Source: Candidatus Methylacidiphilales bacterium (GTDB lineage: Bacteria; Pseudomonadota; Gammaproteobacteria; JASGCS01). Taken from it: a stretch of DNA of 34,700 nucleotides. The stretch covers positions 1 to 34,700 of the forward strand of contig JASGCS010000008.1 of assembly GCA_030054035.1 (NCBI GenBank), written 5' to 3'. The position numbers were made by a program, and so were the translations under genes. This document shows, in pieces, positions 1-6,573 of the stretch. The notes beneath the pieces are model-generated. The model had not been told where the DNA came from, ran no database searches, and worked only from the letters and a program-made list of their open reading frames with translations. Each line of letters starts with the position of its first letter. Position 1 is the stretch's first letter.

Positions 1-34
1 GTACAAACAGTAAACGATTAAAGAAGTAATTCAT
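1..34 (-). CDS. 5' end of an unidentified gene, cut by the left edge
   Basis: Only the first eleven codons are visible, reading MNYFFNRLLFV before the window ends. The start is supported by a GGAG Shine-Dalgarno (plus-strand CTCC at 42-45) seven bases before the ATG, and by two extended -10 boxes further upstream at 79-102. The N-terminus is hydrophobic and could be a membrane helix or signal, but too little is present to name a family. It is divergent from hemJ. Confidence 0.45.
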   Translation of the reverse strand, partial: MNYFFNRLLFV

Positions 35-78
35 GACAGGACTCCGATAGGTTTTTTAGTAATATCTTGTTTTTCTAG

Positions 79-102
79 ATTATACCATAAATTATACCAT
101 AA
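79..102 (-). promoter_or_regulatory. Tandem duplicated extended -10 promoter element
   Basis: Positions 79-90 and 91-102 are two perfect copies of ATTATACCATAA. On the minus strand each copy reads TGGTATAAT, an extended -10 (TGn plus a perfect TATAAT). They lie 45 and 57 bases upstream of the ATG at 34 and would fire toward the left-edge gene. I see no good -35 match, which is tolerable for extended -10 promoters. The right copy overlaps the putative hemJ -10 on the other strand. Confidence 0.5.
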
Positions 103-105
103 AAT
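100..105 (+). promoter_or_regulatory. Putative leaderless -10 box of hemJ
   Basis: TAAAAT matches the -10 consensus at 5 of 6 positions and ends exactly six bases before the hemJ ATG, which places the expected transcription start at or next to the start codon. There is no Shine-Dalgarno before the ATG. The same spacing recurs at rppH, apbC, mrdA and other genes in this window. Confidence 0.4.
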
Positions 106-111
106 AACTTT

Positions 112-528
112 ATGATTTATCTATCATGTAAAGCATTACATCTCATTGGAGCTATTAGTTGGTATGGATGTTTATTCTATTTGCCAAGATTATTTGTGTA
201 TCATGCCATGACAACCGATGTGATCAGTAAGGAAAGATTTATTATCATGGAACATAAGCTTTATTCGTATATCGGGACACCTTCAATGATAGTGACTGTT
301 ATTGCAGGCATGGGAATGATATATTTTAATCCTGCAATATTGTCTGGTTGGTTATGGTTAAAATTATTTGTGGTGGTTGGTCTAATAATTTTTCATTATG
401 TTTGTTATTTACACATGAAGTCATTTAAGAACAATGCAAATAATAAGAGCCATGTATTTTTTAGACTTTTCAATGAAGTGCCCACATTGGCACTGTTGAT
501 TATTGTGCCACTAGCTGTGTTTAGATAG
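112..528 (+). CDS. hemJ: Protoporphyrinogen IX oxidase HemJ
   Basis: HemJ oxidises protoporphyrinogen IX to protoporphyrin IX, the penultimate step of haem synthesis, in the inner membrane. The 138-residue length fits the family (about 140). The N-terminal stretch HLIGAISWYGCLFYLPRLFV, with its helix-borne His, is a HemJ hallmark, and the rest reads as four hydrophobic helices (about residues 5-25, 50-72, 80-98 and 120-137) joined by short charged loops. The start has no Shine-Dalgarno but sits six bases after a TAAAAT box. The 3' end overlaps the convergent rppH by 18 bp. No other haem gene is visible. Assignment is from sequence character and is confident. Confidence 0.9.
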   Translation: MIYLSCKALHLIGAISWYGCLFYLPRLFVYHAMTTDVISKERFIIMEHKLYSYIGTPSMIVTVIAGMGMIYFNPAILSGWLWLKLFVVVGLIIFHYVCYLHMKSFKNNANNKSHVFFRLFNEVPTLALLIIVPLAVFR

Positions 529-984
529 CAAAAGATCGTTAAAGTCTCTGAGTAGCTGTTGATATAATTTTCTTTTAAAGGGAATTACAAGCTTAGGAGC
601 TTCTTCTGGCTGAACATACGCCCATTCTACAAACTCAACATTATTCTCTACTGGACCAGGTGGTGGCAATTTATTCAACTTTAATAAAAACCACCTTTGT
701 TGTTGACCTACAACTTTAGGAAATTTTCTAAATCTAAGTGGTGTTTTATACGTATAGGTTTTTCTACTAATTGCTATGAGCTGCACATCTTCTATGGTGA
801 GCCCTGTTTCTTCGTTAAGCTCTCGGTACATTGCCTCCTGCTCACTCTCTCCCGAGTCAATACCTCCTTGGGGGAATTGCCAATAAGGATTTTTATTACT
901 TCTTCTGCCGATAAGAACTTTATTCGTTAAAGTATCAATTGGAATCATTCCTACATTGGATCGATAACCTTTAATAGCTTTCAT
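511..984 (-). CDS. rppH: RNA pyrophosphohydrolase RppH (Nudix)
   Basis: RppH removes pyrophosphate from the 5' end of primary transcripts, turning triphosphate ends into monophosphate and triggering RNase E decay in the cytoplasm. A complete Nudix box spans residues 40-62 (G-x5-E-x7-REL-x-EE-x-GL), supplying the Mg-binding glutamates. The N-terminal GYRSNVGM and the WQFPQGGID segment are typical of the RppH/YgdP branch rather than of generic Nudix enzymes. The 157-residue length matches the family. The ATG lies six bases after a perfect TATAAT with no Shine-Dalgarno. It is convergent with hemJ (18 bp overlap) and divergent from the HAD phosphatase gene. Confidence 0.93.
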   Translation of the reverse strand: MKAIKGYRSNVGMIPIDTLTNKVLIGRRSNKNPYWQFPQGGIDSGESEQEAMYRELNEETGLTIEDVQLIAISRKTYTYKTPLRFRKFPKVVGQQQRWFLLKLNKLPPPGPVENNVEFVEWAYVQPEEAPKLVIPFKRKLYQQLLRDFNDLLLSKHS

Positions 985-990
985 AACTAC

Positions 991-996
991 ATTATA
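991..996 (-). promoter_or_regulatory. Putative leaderless -10 box of rppH
   Basis: On the minus strand this is a perfect TATAAT, followed by GTAGTT and then the rppH ATG. With the usual distance from -10 to the start site, transcription would begin at the A of the ATG. No Shine-Dalgarno can fit in the gap. The -35 region is poor. Confidence 0.55.
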
Positions 997-1031
997 AGGC
1001 TTAGTTTTGCATTCTTTAATTAGAAGTGTAG

Positions 1032-1037
1032 TAAATT
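1032..1037 (+). promoter_or_regulatory. Putative leaderless -10 box of the HAD gene
   Basis: TAAATT matches the -10 consensus at 4 of 6 positions and ends six bases before the ATG at 1044. There is no Shine-Dalgarno. It is weaker than the boxes before rppH and apbC and is listed mainly because the spacing is identical. Confidence 0.3.
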
Positions 1038-1043
1038 ATTACC

Positions 1044-1712
1044 ATGAATAAATTGGCTTTGTTTGACCTTGACGACACATTAATAAATGGTGATAGCGAT
1101 TGGTTATGGTGTGAGTTTTTAATTGAAAAAGGGGTATTATCTGCTGATTTTCGTACAATTAATGACGATTTTTACTACAAATATGAACAAGGCACCTTAA
1201 ACCCCACTGAATACCTTGAGTTTGTGTTAAGCCCATTAAAAAACACTCCAGAATCTAAATGGTACAGTATTAGAGAAGAGTATATCAATAAAATAATTAA
1301 ACCGTTAATTCTTCGCAAGGTAAAACAATTTGTAACTTGGCATAAAGATCAAGGAATGACTGTGATTATAATTACTGCCACTAATCGATTTATCACAGAG
1401 CCAATTGCTAACATTTTTGAAGTGGACCATTTAATTGCATCTGAATATGAAATTAATCAAGGATTAGTAACTGGAAGACCTTCTGGAATTCCAAATTTTA
1501 AAGAAGGAAAGGTTAAAAATTTATCCTTATGGTTAGAAAAACAAGGGCTTGAGTTATCTCAATTATATTCAGTTTTTTATAGCGATTCCCCTAATGATTT
1601 ACCGTTACTACAATTAGTTTCAAAACCTGTAGCTACTAATCCTAGTAAAAAATTGCATGAACATGCCAAAGAGCAAGGTTGGAGCATTATCCATTTCTGG
1701 GATACTCATTAA
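1044..1712 (+). CDS. HAD-IB family phosphatase (SerB-like)
   Basis: A cytoplasmic HAD-superfamily phosphohydrolase of subclass IB, the group that contains phosphoserine phosphatase and related small-molecule phosphatases. Motif I is FDLDDTL (nucleophile Asp8, acid/base Asp10), motif II is the IIITAT segment in mid-protein, and motif III is [11 protein letters not shown] with Asp181 and Asp185 for Mg2+. The helical cap sits between motifs I and II. The 222-residue length fits the HAD-IB hypothetical phosphatase family common in Proteobacteria. The substrate cannot be read from sequence; histidinol phosphate, phosphoserine or a lysophospholipid head group are all possible. The 3' end overlaps the convergent dcd by 4 bp. 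Confidence 0.85.
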   Translation: MNKLALFDLDDTLINGDSDWLWCEFLIEKGVLSADFRTINDDFYYKYEQGTLNPTEYLEFVLSPLKNTPESKWYSIREEYINKIIKPLILRKVKQFVTWHKDQGMTVIIITATNRFITEPIANIFEVDHLIASEYEINQGLVTGRPSGIPNFKEGKVKNLSLWLEKQGLELSQLYSVFYSDSPNDLPLLQLVSKPVATNPSKKLHEHAKEQGWSIIHFWDTH

Positions 1713-2263
1713 ACCCGAGGCAGTGTCACTCCGCGCTGTTTCTGATATTTTCCCTTTCGGTCCTTATACGAAACTTTGCAGACTTCGTCAGATTCAAAAA
1801 AAAGTATTTGCGCCACTCCTTCATTGGCATAAATTTTTGCCGGGAGCGGAGTAGTATTAGAAAATTCAAGGGTAATGTGACCTTCCCACTCAGGCTCAAG
1901 TGGCGTAACATTTACGATAATGCCACATCGTGCATAGGTAGACTTGCCTACACATAATGTCAAGACATTTCGGGGAATGCGAAAATACTCTACGGTTCGA
2001 GCGAGGGCAAAAGAATTCGGGGGAATAATGCAGGCACTGGTGTTTACTTCTACAAAACTCTTTTTTGAGAATTTTTTAGGGTCAACGATATCAGAATTAA
2101 TATTTGTAAATATTTTAAATTCTCTAGCACATCGCACATCATATCCATAACTTGAAAGACCGTAGGAAATAGTTTTGTTTTTTCTTACTTGTTTTGACAC
2201 AAATGGTTGAATCATACGACTACGAGTAACTTGCTTTTGTATCCAGATATCTGATTTGATCAT
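1709..2263 (-). CDS. dcd: dCTP deaminase
   Basis: Dcd deaminates dCTP to dUTP, which dUTPase then converts to dUMP for thymidylate synthesis. The 184-residue protein shows the trimeric dUTPase-like beta fold signatures: [13 protein letters not shown] near residue 32, [13 protein letters not shown] near residue 78, the VGKSTYAR loop, and [14 protein letters not shown] carrying the catalytic glutamate. E. coli Dcd is 193 residues, so this is slightly short but complete. The start is backed by a strong AGAGGAG Shine-Dalgarno. It lies 32 bp downstream of apbC on the same strand, so the two are probably one transcript; dcd, apbC and divergent metG together form a recurring betaproteobacterial neighbourhood. 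Confidence 0.95.
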   Translation of the reverse strand: MIKSDIWIQKQVTRSRMIQPFVSKQVRKNKTISYGLSSYGYDVRCAREFKIFTNINSDIVDPKKFSKKSFVEVNTSACIIPPNSFALARTVEYFRIPRNVLTLCVGKSTYARCGIIVNVTPLEPEWEGHITLEFSNTTPLPAKIYANEGVAQILFFESDEVCKVSYKDRKGKYQKQRGVTLPRV

Positions 2264-2295
2264 TAAATGTAAACTCCTCTCATTATTTTAATTGT

Positions 2296-3387
2296 TTATT
2301 GTTTTGTTGGTTTAGCCATGACTACATTCGGCAATATTGTCGAATAATCTCTAGCCCGAAGAGATAGGATTGCCATTGCACGATACACACAATCTCTCAA
2401 AGTATTATAAATATGTTGGTCATGATTAACAGCGATGGGCTCGCCATGATCTGAGGCCTGTGCTAATTGACTATGGAGTGGCAAGGAACCAAGTAGCTGG
2501 GTTTGAAATGACTGCGCTAAAGCCGCCACCGAATCCTTGCCAAACAAATCCGTACGCACAAGGCAATGAGGACAAATAAAATGGCTCATATTTTCAATGA
2601 TACCTAATACTGCAATATCAAGTTTTTTAAACATAGACAGCCCACGACGAACATCTGCAATGGAAAGACTTTGAGGTGTAGTGATAAGGATCGCCCCCGA
2701 TACAGGAATTTTTTGTGCGAGGGTAAGTGGAATATCTCCTGTTCCAGGCGGCATATCTACTAGTAAATAATCAAGCTCTCCCCAATTGGTGTCTAAGATT
2801 AGTTGAGATAATGCGGCTGTCGCCATTGGTCCTCGCCAAATCATAGCAGTCTTATCATCAACAAGAAATCCTACTGACATTACTTTTACACCATGACGGA
2901 TAAATGGCTCAAACCGCTTGCCATCAAGGGTGTCAGGGTTGCCTGATAACCCAAAAAGTTTGGGCAATGAAGGCCCATAAATATCTGCGTCAACTATCCC
3001 TACCTTTGCTCCTTCTTGTGCTAACAAAGTAGCTAAGTGAGCTGCTATGGTTGATTTACCAACTCCACCTTTAGCCGCGCTAACGGCAATTACATTTTTG
3101 ACTGTTTCAAGCCCTTTTATGCCTTTCTGTGGGGAATGCCGTAATATACCATGTGAAATTTCAACATTTAATGTTTGCGTAAATGCTAATTTCCAATGCT
3201 TTTCCAAAGCTTGAATAAACTCTGGGCAAAGTGTGCTTAAGGGATAACGCAAAACTATATGTGCCCCAACACAATTATCAATTAATTGAATTTTTTCAAT
3301 TTTTGCTGAGGTTCCAAGCGGCTGGCCATGGTACGGATCTACAAACGAAAGTATGTGCTGTTTGAAAGATTCTTCATTTTGTTGCAT
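2296..3387 (-). CDS. apbC: Mrp/ApbC-type Fe-S cluster carrier ATPase
   Basis: A P-loop NTPase that binds a [4Fe-4S] cluster and transfers it to apo-proteins in the cytoplasm. An N-terminal MIP18-like (DUF59) domain spans about residues 5-85. The deviant Walker A KGGVGKST is at 106-113, the DMPPGTGD switch is at 211-218, and the cluster-binding C-x2-C pair is Cys272/Cys275. The 363-residue length is normal. Likely clients encoded nearby include Nth, the two-cluster ferredoxin, LipA and the 3Fe-4S glutamate-synthase-like protein (inference). The ATG is preceded by TATAAT at exactly six bases and has no Shine-Dalgarno, so a leaderless transcript is possible. It is divergent from metG. Confidence 0.95.
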   Translation of the reverse strand: MQQNEESFKQHILSFVDPYHGQPLGTSAKIEKIQLIDNCVGAHIVLRYPLSTLCPEFIQALEKHWKLAFTQTLNVEISHGILRHSPQKGIKGLETVKNVIAVSAAKGGVGKSTIAAHLATLLAQEGAKVGIVDADIYGPSLPKLFGLSGNPDTLDGKRFEPFIRHGVKVMSVGFLVDDKTAMIWRGPMATAALSQLILDTNWGELDYLLVDMPPGTGDIPLTLAQKIPVSGAILITTPQSLSIADVRRGLSMFKKLDIAVLGIIENMSHFICPHCLVRTDLFGKDSVAALAQSFQTQLLGSLPLHSQLAQASDHGEPIAVNHDQHIYNTLRDCVYRAMAILSLRARDYSTILPNVVMAKPTKQ

Positions 3388-3393
3388 AGGGTA

Positions 3394-3399
3394 ATTATA
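3394..3399 (-). promoter_or_regulatory. Putative leaderless -10 box of apbC
   Basis: The minus strand reads a perfect TATAAT, then TACCCT, then the apbC ATG. The predicted start site coincides with the start codon. The same divergent interval holds the metG -10 at 3425-3430. Confidence 0.5.
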
Positions 3400-3424
3400 T
3401 AGTAGATTGCTAATTTGATTAAAC

Positions 3425-3430
3425 TATAAT
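3425..3430 (+). promoter_or_regulatory. Putative -10 box of metG with very short leader
   Basis: A perfect TATAAT ends 11 bases before the metG ATG, so the predicted 5' leader is only about five bases. This sits back to back with the apbC promoter inside a 54-bp divergent gap. The -35 region is weak. Confidence 0.45.
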
Positions 3431-3441
3431 ACTGTGAGCAG

Positions 3442-5061
3442 ATGTCTAAAACAATTCTCATTACCAGTGCCTTACCCTATGCAAATGGTCCAATTCATAT
3501 TGGACATCTGTTAGAACATATCCAAACAGATACCTACGCAAGGGCAGCGAGAATGTTTGGAAACACCTGTTGGTATGTTTGTGCCGATGACGCACATGGT
3601 ACCCCAATAATGATTAGTGCTAAAAATCAACAATGCACCCCACTTGAATTAATCACAAAGTTACATCAAGAACACAAAGATGACTTCGCGTTATTTTCCA
3701 TAATGCATGATTGCTACCACTCCACTCACTCATCAGAAAATCAAACACATACCAATAGAGTGTATCAACTCTTAAAAAGCAAGGGACTTATTACTAGAAA
3801 ACTACTGCCACAAATGTATGATGAAGCGTCGGCTATGTTTCTCCCAGATCGATTTATCAGAGGCGAATGTCCAAAATGCAAAAGTCCTGAGCAGTATGGA
3901 GATGGGTGCGAGGTTTGTGGGGCTACCTATTCCCCAGCAGATTTGATAAATCCCCGCTCCTTTGTTTCTGGCACTAAACCAATTATCAAGGAAAGCGAGC
4001 ATCTGTTCTTTGAGCTAACTCCGCTCCGTGAATTCTTACATACATATATAACAAGTTGTGCATTACAAAGTGAAATCGCCAACAAAATGAAAGAATGGGT
4101 TGAGGGAGATTTAAAAGCTTGGGACATTAGTCGTGAAGCGCCATATTTTGGATTTTTAATTCCAGACGAAGTTGATAAATATTTTTATGTATGGCTTGAT
4201 GCACCAATTGGTTATATAGCAAGTAGTGAGAAATTGCTCACTACCCTAGGCAGAGATATCAATGATGTGTGGGGTGAAAATTCAGATGTAGACCTTATTC
4301 ATGTAATTGGCAAGGATATCGCTTACTTTCATTGCCTCTTCTGGCCTGCTATGCTCCATGCCGCGGGACACCGCACCCCAACACAAATTCAATGCCATGG
4401 ATTTATCACTATCCAAGGTGAGAAAATGTCAAAGTCTAAAGGCAATTTCATCACAGCAAGAGATTGGGCGCAACAACAAGATACAGACCACTTGAGATAC
4501 TATTTATGTGCAAAAATGCAGGGCACCATTGTAGATATGGATCTAGACTTTAATGAATTTGAACTAAAAATTAATGCTGATTTGATCGGCAAGTTTGTTA
4601 ATATTCCAAGTCGATGCGCTCAGCTACTTGCAACATACTGCGATCACAAAACCACTTCTGAAAATGACATAAACCCCTTTGCCACACACATTGAAGAATT
4701 ATTCTCTCATGCATCTCAGTTGTATTTAGAGTGGAAGATCGGTGAAGTTATTAAAGATTCCATGCGATTGGCTGATATGATAAATAGTTATTTATCCGAT
4801 GCCAAGCCTTGGAGTGCATTTAAGAACCCTACAACTGCTCAAGCCGCACAACAAACATGCACATTTGCGCTAGAGGCTTTTGTTGCATTAGCATCGGTGC
4901 TTTCTCCTATTATCCCAACTATTTCTAAAAACAGCCTCGCTCTATTTTTAATTAAACAACCTTGCATTCAATTTACCTCACTGCGTGGAATTACTCTTCA
5001 ACCTTTCACACAACTTTCAGCTAGAGTAAACCGAAGTAAACTAGACTCACTTGTACCATGA
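3442..5061 (+). CDS. metG: Methionyl-tRNA synthetase, short form
   Basis: Charges tRNA-Met and initiator tRNA with methionine. This is a class Ia synthetase: the HIGH motif is exact at residues 19-22, KMSKS is at 328-332, and the connective domain carries a zinc knuckle of four cysteines (143, 146, 156, 159). The anticodon-binding helical domain runs to the end, finishing at residue 539 near the point where E. coli MetG (677 residues) continues into its C-terminal dimerisation/tRNA-binding domain. That domain is absent and no downstream remnant remains, because the TGA overlaps the ATG of the ferredoxin gene (ATGA). The truncated E. coli core is known to be active as a monomer, so this should be functional. 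Confidence 0.97.
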   Translation: MSKTILITSALPYANGPIHIGHLLEHIQTDTYARAARMFGNTCWYVCADDAHGTPIMISAKNQQCTPLELITKLHQEHKDDFALFSIMHDCYHSTHSSENQTHTNRVYQLLKSKGLITRKLLPQMYDEASAMFLPDRFIRGECPKCKSPEQYGDGCEVCGATYSPADLINPRSFVSGTKPIIKESEHLFFELTPLREFLHTYITSCALQSEIANKMKEWVEGDLKAWDISREAPYFGFLIPDEVDKYFYVWLDAPIGYIASSEKLLTTLGRDINDVWGENSDVDLIHVIGKDIAYFHCLFWPAMLHAAGHRTPTQIQCHGFITIQGEKMSKSKGNFITARDWAQQQDTDHLRYYLCAKMQGTIVDMDLDFNEFELKINADLIGKFVNIPSRCAQLLATYCDHKTTSENDINPFATHIEELFSHASQLYLEWKIGEVIKDSMRLADMINSYLSDAKPWSAFKNPTTAQAAQQTCTFALEAFVALASVLSPIIPTISKNSLALFLIKQPCIQFTSLRGITLQPFTQLSARVNRSKLDSLVP

Positions 5062-5462
5062 GCAATACGGAACGAACAAATACTATAGTTTCAATTGTCG
5101 CTAAAGATTGTATTGGATGTGGTCGTTGTGTGCCAGTATGCCCAGTAGATGCGATTTCTGGAATTCTTCAAAAACCACATATAGTTCGTGAAGAATATTG
5201 TATCGGATGTGACTGGTGTGTTGAAGAATGTCCAGTTGACTGTATAGAGATAATCCCAAACACGGTTCAGCTTAATGAACAAGCGTTGTTATTAAGAAAG
5301 AAAAAACTAACTCAGCTCCATAAAGAGAAAAAAATCCGAATTGCCACTCAAGAAGAAGCGCTTGATGAAATGATCCAGCAATCAGATTTTGAGGGAATAA
5401 TTTCTGAGCTACTCAGCAAAAAAATAAATGGGCAAAAAAATAATTCCGATCAATCCTCTTAA
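5058..5462 (+). CDS. RnfB-like ferredoxin with two [4Fe-4S] clusters
   Basis: A 134-residue soluble electron-transfer protein. Two consecutive C-x2-C-x2-C-x3-CP motifs (CIGCGRCVPVCP and CIGCDWCVEECP) in the first 60 residues would hold two [4Fe-4S] clusters. The remainder is a charged helical tail rich in Lys, Gln and Glu. The cluster domain resembles that of RnfB, but the N-terminal membrane segment is missing and no other rnf genes are present, so membership in an Rnf complex is doubtful. Its start overlaps the metG stop and its 3' end overlaps nth by 35 bp, suggesting translational coupling. Placement of an RnfB-type ferredoxin beside nth is familiar from betaproteobacteria. Confidence 0.85.
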   Translation: MSNTERTNTIVSIVAKDCIGCGRCVPVCPVDAISGILQKPHIVREEYCIGCDWCVEECPVDCIEIIPNTVQLNEQALLLRKKKLTQLHKEKKIRIATQEEALDEMIQQSDFEGIISELLSKKINGQKNNSDQSS

Positions 5463-6078
5463 CCAAACACAAAGTCGCATCTGGGAGACGCTTTCCTCGC
5501 ACTATGGATTACCTAAACCCTTTCTAAACCATCAAACTCCTTTTCAACATCTTGTTGCAATAATTTTATCAGCCCAATCTACTGATGCTATGGTCAATAC
5601 TATTTCACCAAATCTTTTTGCAAAGTACGGCACGCCCGAACTAATTTCCCAAGCATCGTTATCAGAAATTGAGATATGTCTGAAACAGTTAGGCCTGTAT
5701 CGTTCAAAAGCAAAACATATCCATGCCTTGGGTCAGATACTGTGTACAAATTTTAACCATACTGTTCCGAGTAGCTATGAAGAGCTTATTTCACTACCAG
5801 GGGTGGGTAGAAAAACTGCCCATGTATATCTAAATCTAACCTACAACCTACCACTCATTGGTGTGGATACCCATGTGTTAAGGCTAAGTAAGAGAATGGG
5901 GCTAAGTGATTCCAATAATCCAATAAAAGTAGAACAGGATTTATACAAACATGTCCCTGTTTCTTTTCATGGTAATGTTAACTATCTGTTAGTGTCACAT
6001 GGAAGAGCAATATGCACCGCGAAGAAGCCTAATTGTATAGCCTGCCCAATTCACTCAGTTTGTACTAAGCTGCTCTAG
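5428..6078 (+). CDS. nth: Endonuclease III
   Basis: A DNA glycosylase/AP lyase that removes oxidised pyrimidines in base-excision repair. The helix-hairpin-helix LPGVGRKTA contains the catalytic Lys129, and VDTHV contains the catalytic Asp147. The C-terminal [4Fe-4S] loop is complete, with Cys196, Cys203, Cys206 and Cys212 in the family spacing C-x6-C-x2-C-x5-C. The 216-residue length is normal (E. coli 211). The ATG lies inside the preceding ferredoxin gene and has no clear Shine-Dalgarno, so coupled re-initiation is likely. It is followed after 48 bp by the bufferin precursor, which has its own promoter. Confidence 0.95.
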   Translation: MGKKIIPINPLNQTQSRIWETLSSHYGLPKPFLNHQTPFQHLVAIILSAQSTDAMVNTISPNLFAKYGTPELISQASLSEIEICLKQLGLYRSKAKHIHALGQILCTNFNHTVPSSYEELISLPGVGRKTAHVYLNLTYNLPLIGVDTHVLRLSKRMGLSDSNNPIKVEQDLYKHVPVSFHGNVNYLLVSHGRAICTAKKPNCIACPIHSVCTKLL

Positions 6079-6084
6079 AAAGTG

Positions 6085-6122
6085 TATAATGCTTGAATAA
6101 CAAAACAAAACCTAAAAGAGGA
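6085..6122 (+). promoter_or_regulatory. Promoter and ribosome binding site of the bufferin precursor
   Basis: A perfect TATAAT at 6085-6090 is followed by a 36-base leader with an AAGAGGA Shine-Dalgarno at 6116-6122, four bases before the ATG at 6127. The -35 is unclear (TTGTAC at 6060-6065 gives an overlong spacer). I see no obvious copper-sensor operator. Unlike many genes here, this one has a conventional leader. Confidence 0.5.
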
Positions 6123-6126
6123 AATT

Positions 6127-6492
6127 ATGAATAAAAATAAATTAAACGCAATCGCAATGTCAATTGGAGTTAGCTTACTCGGAGCTACCGTTAGCAGTAC
6201 ATTAGCTACTGAATCCACTTCAAAACCTTTTGAATTAAAACCAGCTATTTCTGGTTCTACTTTAGCTGGCGACCATAAAGAAGGAAGCTGTGGCGACAAG
6301 AAAGGCAAAAAAGAAGGAAGCTGTGGCGAAAAGAAGAGCAAAAAAGAAGGAAGCTGTGGTGAAGGCAAATGTGGTGACATGAAAGGCAAGAAAGAAGGAA
6401 GCTGTGGCGACAAGAAAGGCAAGAAAGAAGGAAGCTGTGGTGACATGAAAGGCAAGAAAGAAGGAAGCTGTGGCGAAAAGAAGAGCAAGTAA
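6127..6492 (+). CDS. Bufferin/HvfA-type RiPP precursor (repeat-built)
   Basis: An exported precursor peptide of the copper-binding bufferin/HvfA family. Residues 1-27 form a signal peptide, with likely cleavage after SSTLA. A spacer to about residue 50 follows. Residues 51-121 are almost pure repeats: six EGSCG motifs (52-56, 63-67, 74-78, 90-94, 101-105, 112-116) and one EGKCG (79-83), separated by DKKGKK, EKKSKK or DMKGKK linkers. The cysteines (55, 66, 77, 82, 93, 104, 115) are 11 residues apart apart from one 5-residue step. In this family a DUF692 enzyme oxidises the motif cysteine to a heterocycle that binds copper in the periplasm. The DUF692 (6574) and DUF2063 (9545) genes follow. Replacing the canonical Lys of EGKCG by Ser in six of seven motifs is unusual. 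Confidence 0.85.
   Translation: MNKNKLNAIAMSIGVSLLGATVSSTLATESTSKPFELKPAISGSTLAGDHKEGSCGDKKGKKEGSCGEKKSKKEGSCGEGKCGDMKGKKEGSCGDKKGKKEGSCGDMKGKKEGSCGEKKSK
6277..6489 (+). repeat. 33-bp coding tandem repeats in the bufferin precursor
   Basis: The C-terminal 71 codons are head-to-tail copies of a 33-bp unit encoding K-EGSCG-linker-K, interrupted once by a 15-bp EGKCG insertion at about 6361-6375. Copies are near-identical at the DNA level (GAAGGAAGCTGTGG recurs), implying recent expansion or conversion by slippage or unequal crossover. Copy number may vary between strains and assemblies. Confidence 0.85.
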
Positions 6493-6518
6493 ACTTACTC
6501 TAAAAAATGTTGTACTCC

Positions 6519-6547
6519 AACACCACCTTACATAGGTGGTGTTGTTG
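6519..6547 (+). terminator. Hairpin between precursor and maturase genes
   Basis: AACACCACCT (6519-6528) pairs perfectly with AGGTGGTGTT (6534-6543) around a 5-base loop: a 10-bp stem. It is followed by GTTGTTTATATAT, which is only moderately U-rich. This fits a leaky intrinsic terminator or a stabilising 3' hairpin that would keep precursor mRNA in excess over the enzyme genes, as is common in RiPP operons. A TATAAT lies just beyond it (6554-6559). Confidence 0.6.
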
Positions 6548-6553
6548 TTTATA

Positions 6554-6567
6554 TATAATGGTAATAT
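6554..6567 (+). promoter_or_regulatory. Possible internal promoter before the maturase gene
   Basis: A perfect TATAAT at 6554-6559 is followed by TGG-TAATAT at 6559-6567, the second box ending exactly six bases before the ATG at 6574. Either could restart transcription after the hairpin at 6519-6547. The region is AT-rich, so chance matches are plausible. Confidence 0.3.
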
Positions 6568-6573
6568 AAAACT

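Noticed and set aside
388-390. PBP2 SxN motif reading SCD (protein residues, not bases) as a sign of inactivation similar to the DacA homologue
   Set aside because: PBP2-type enzymes normally have Asp at the third position, and its SxxK and KSG motifs are intact, so it is judged active.
1657-1957. Plus-strand open frames across the HAD 3' end and dcd
   Set aside because: They run antisense to the well-supported dcd gene and show no family motifs.
6277-6489. Possible CRISPR array or non-coding satellite
   Set aside because: The repeats are contiguous without unique spacers, stay in frame, and encode the EG[S/K]CG cores.
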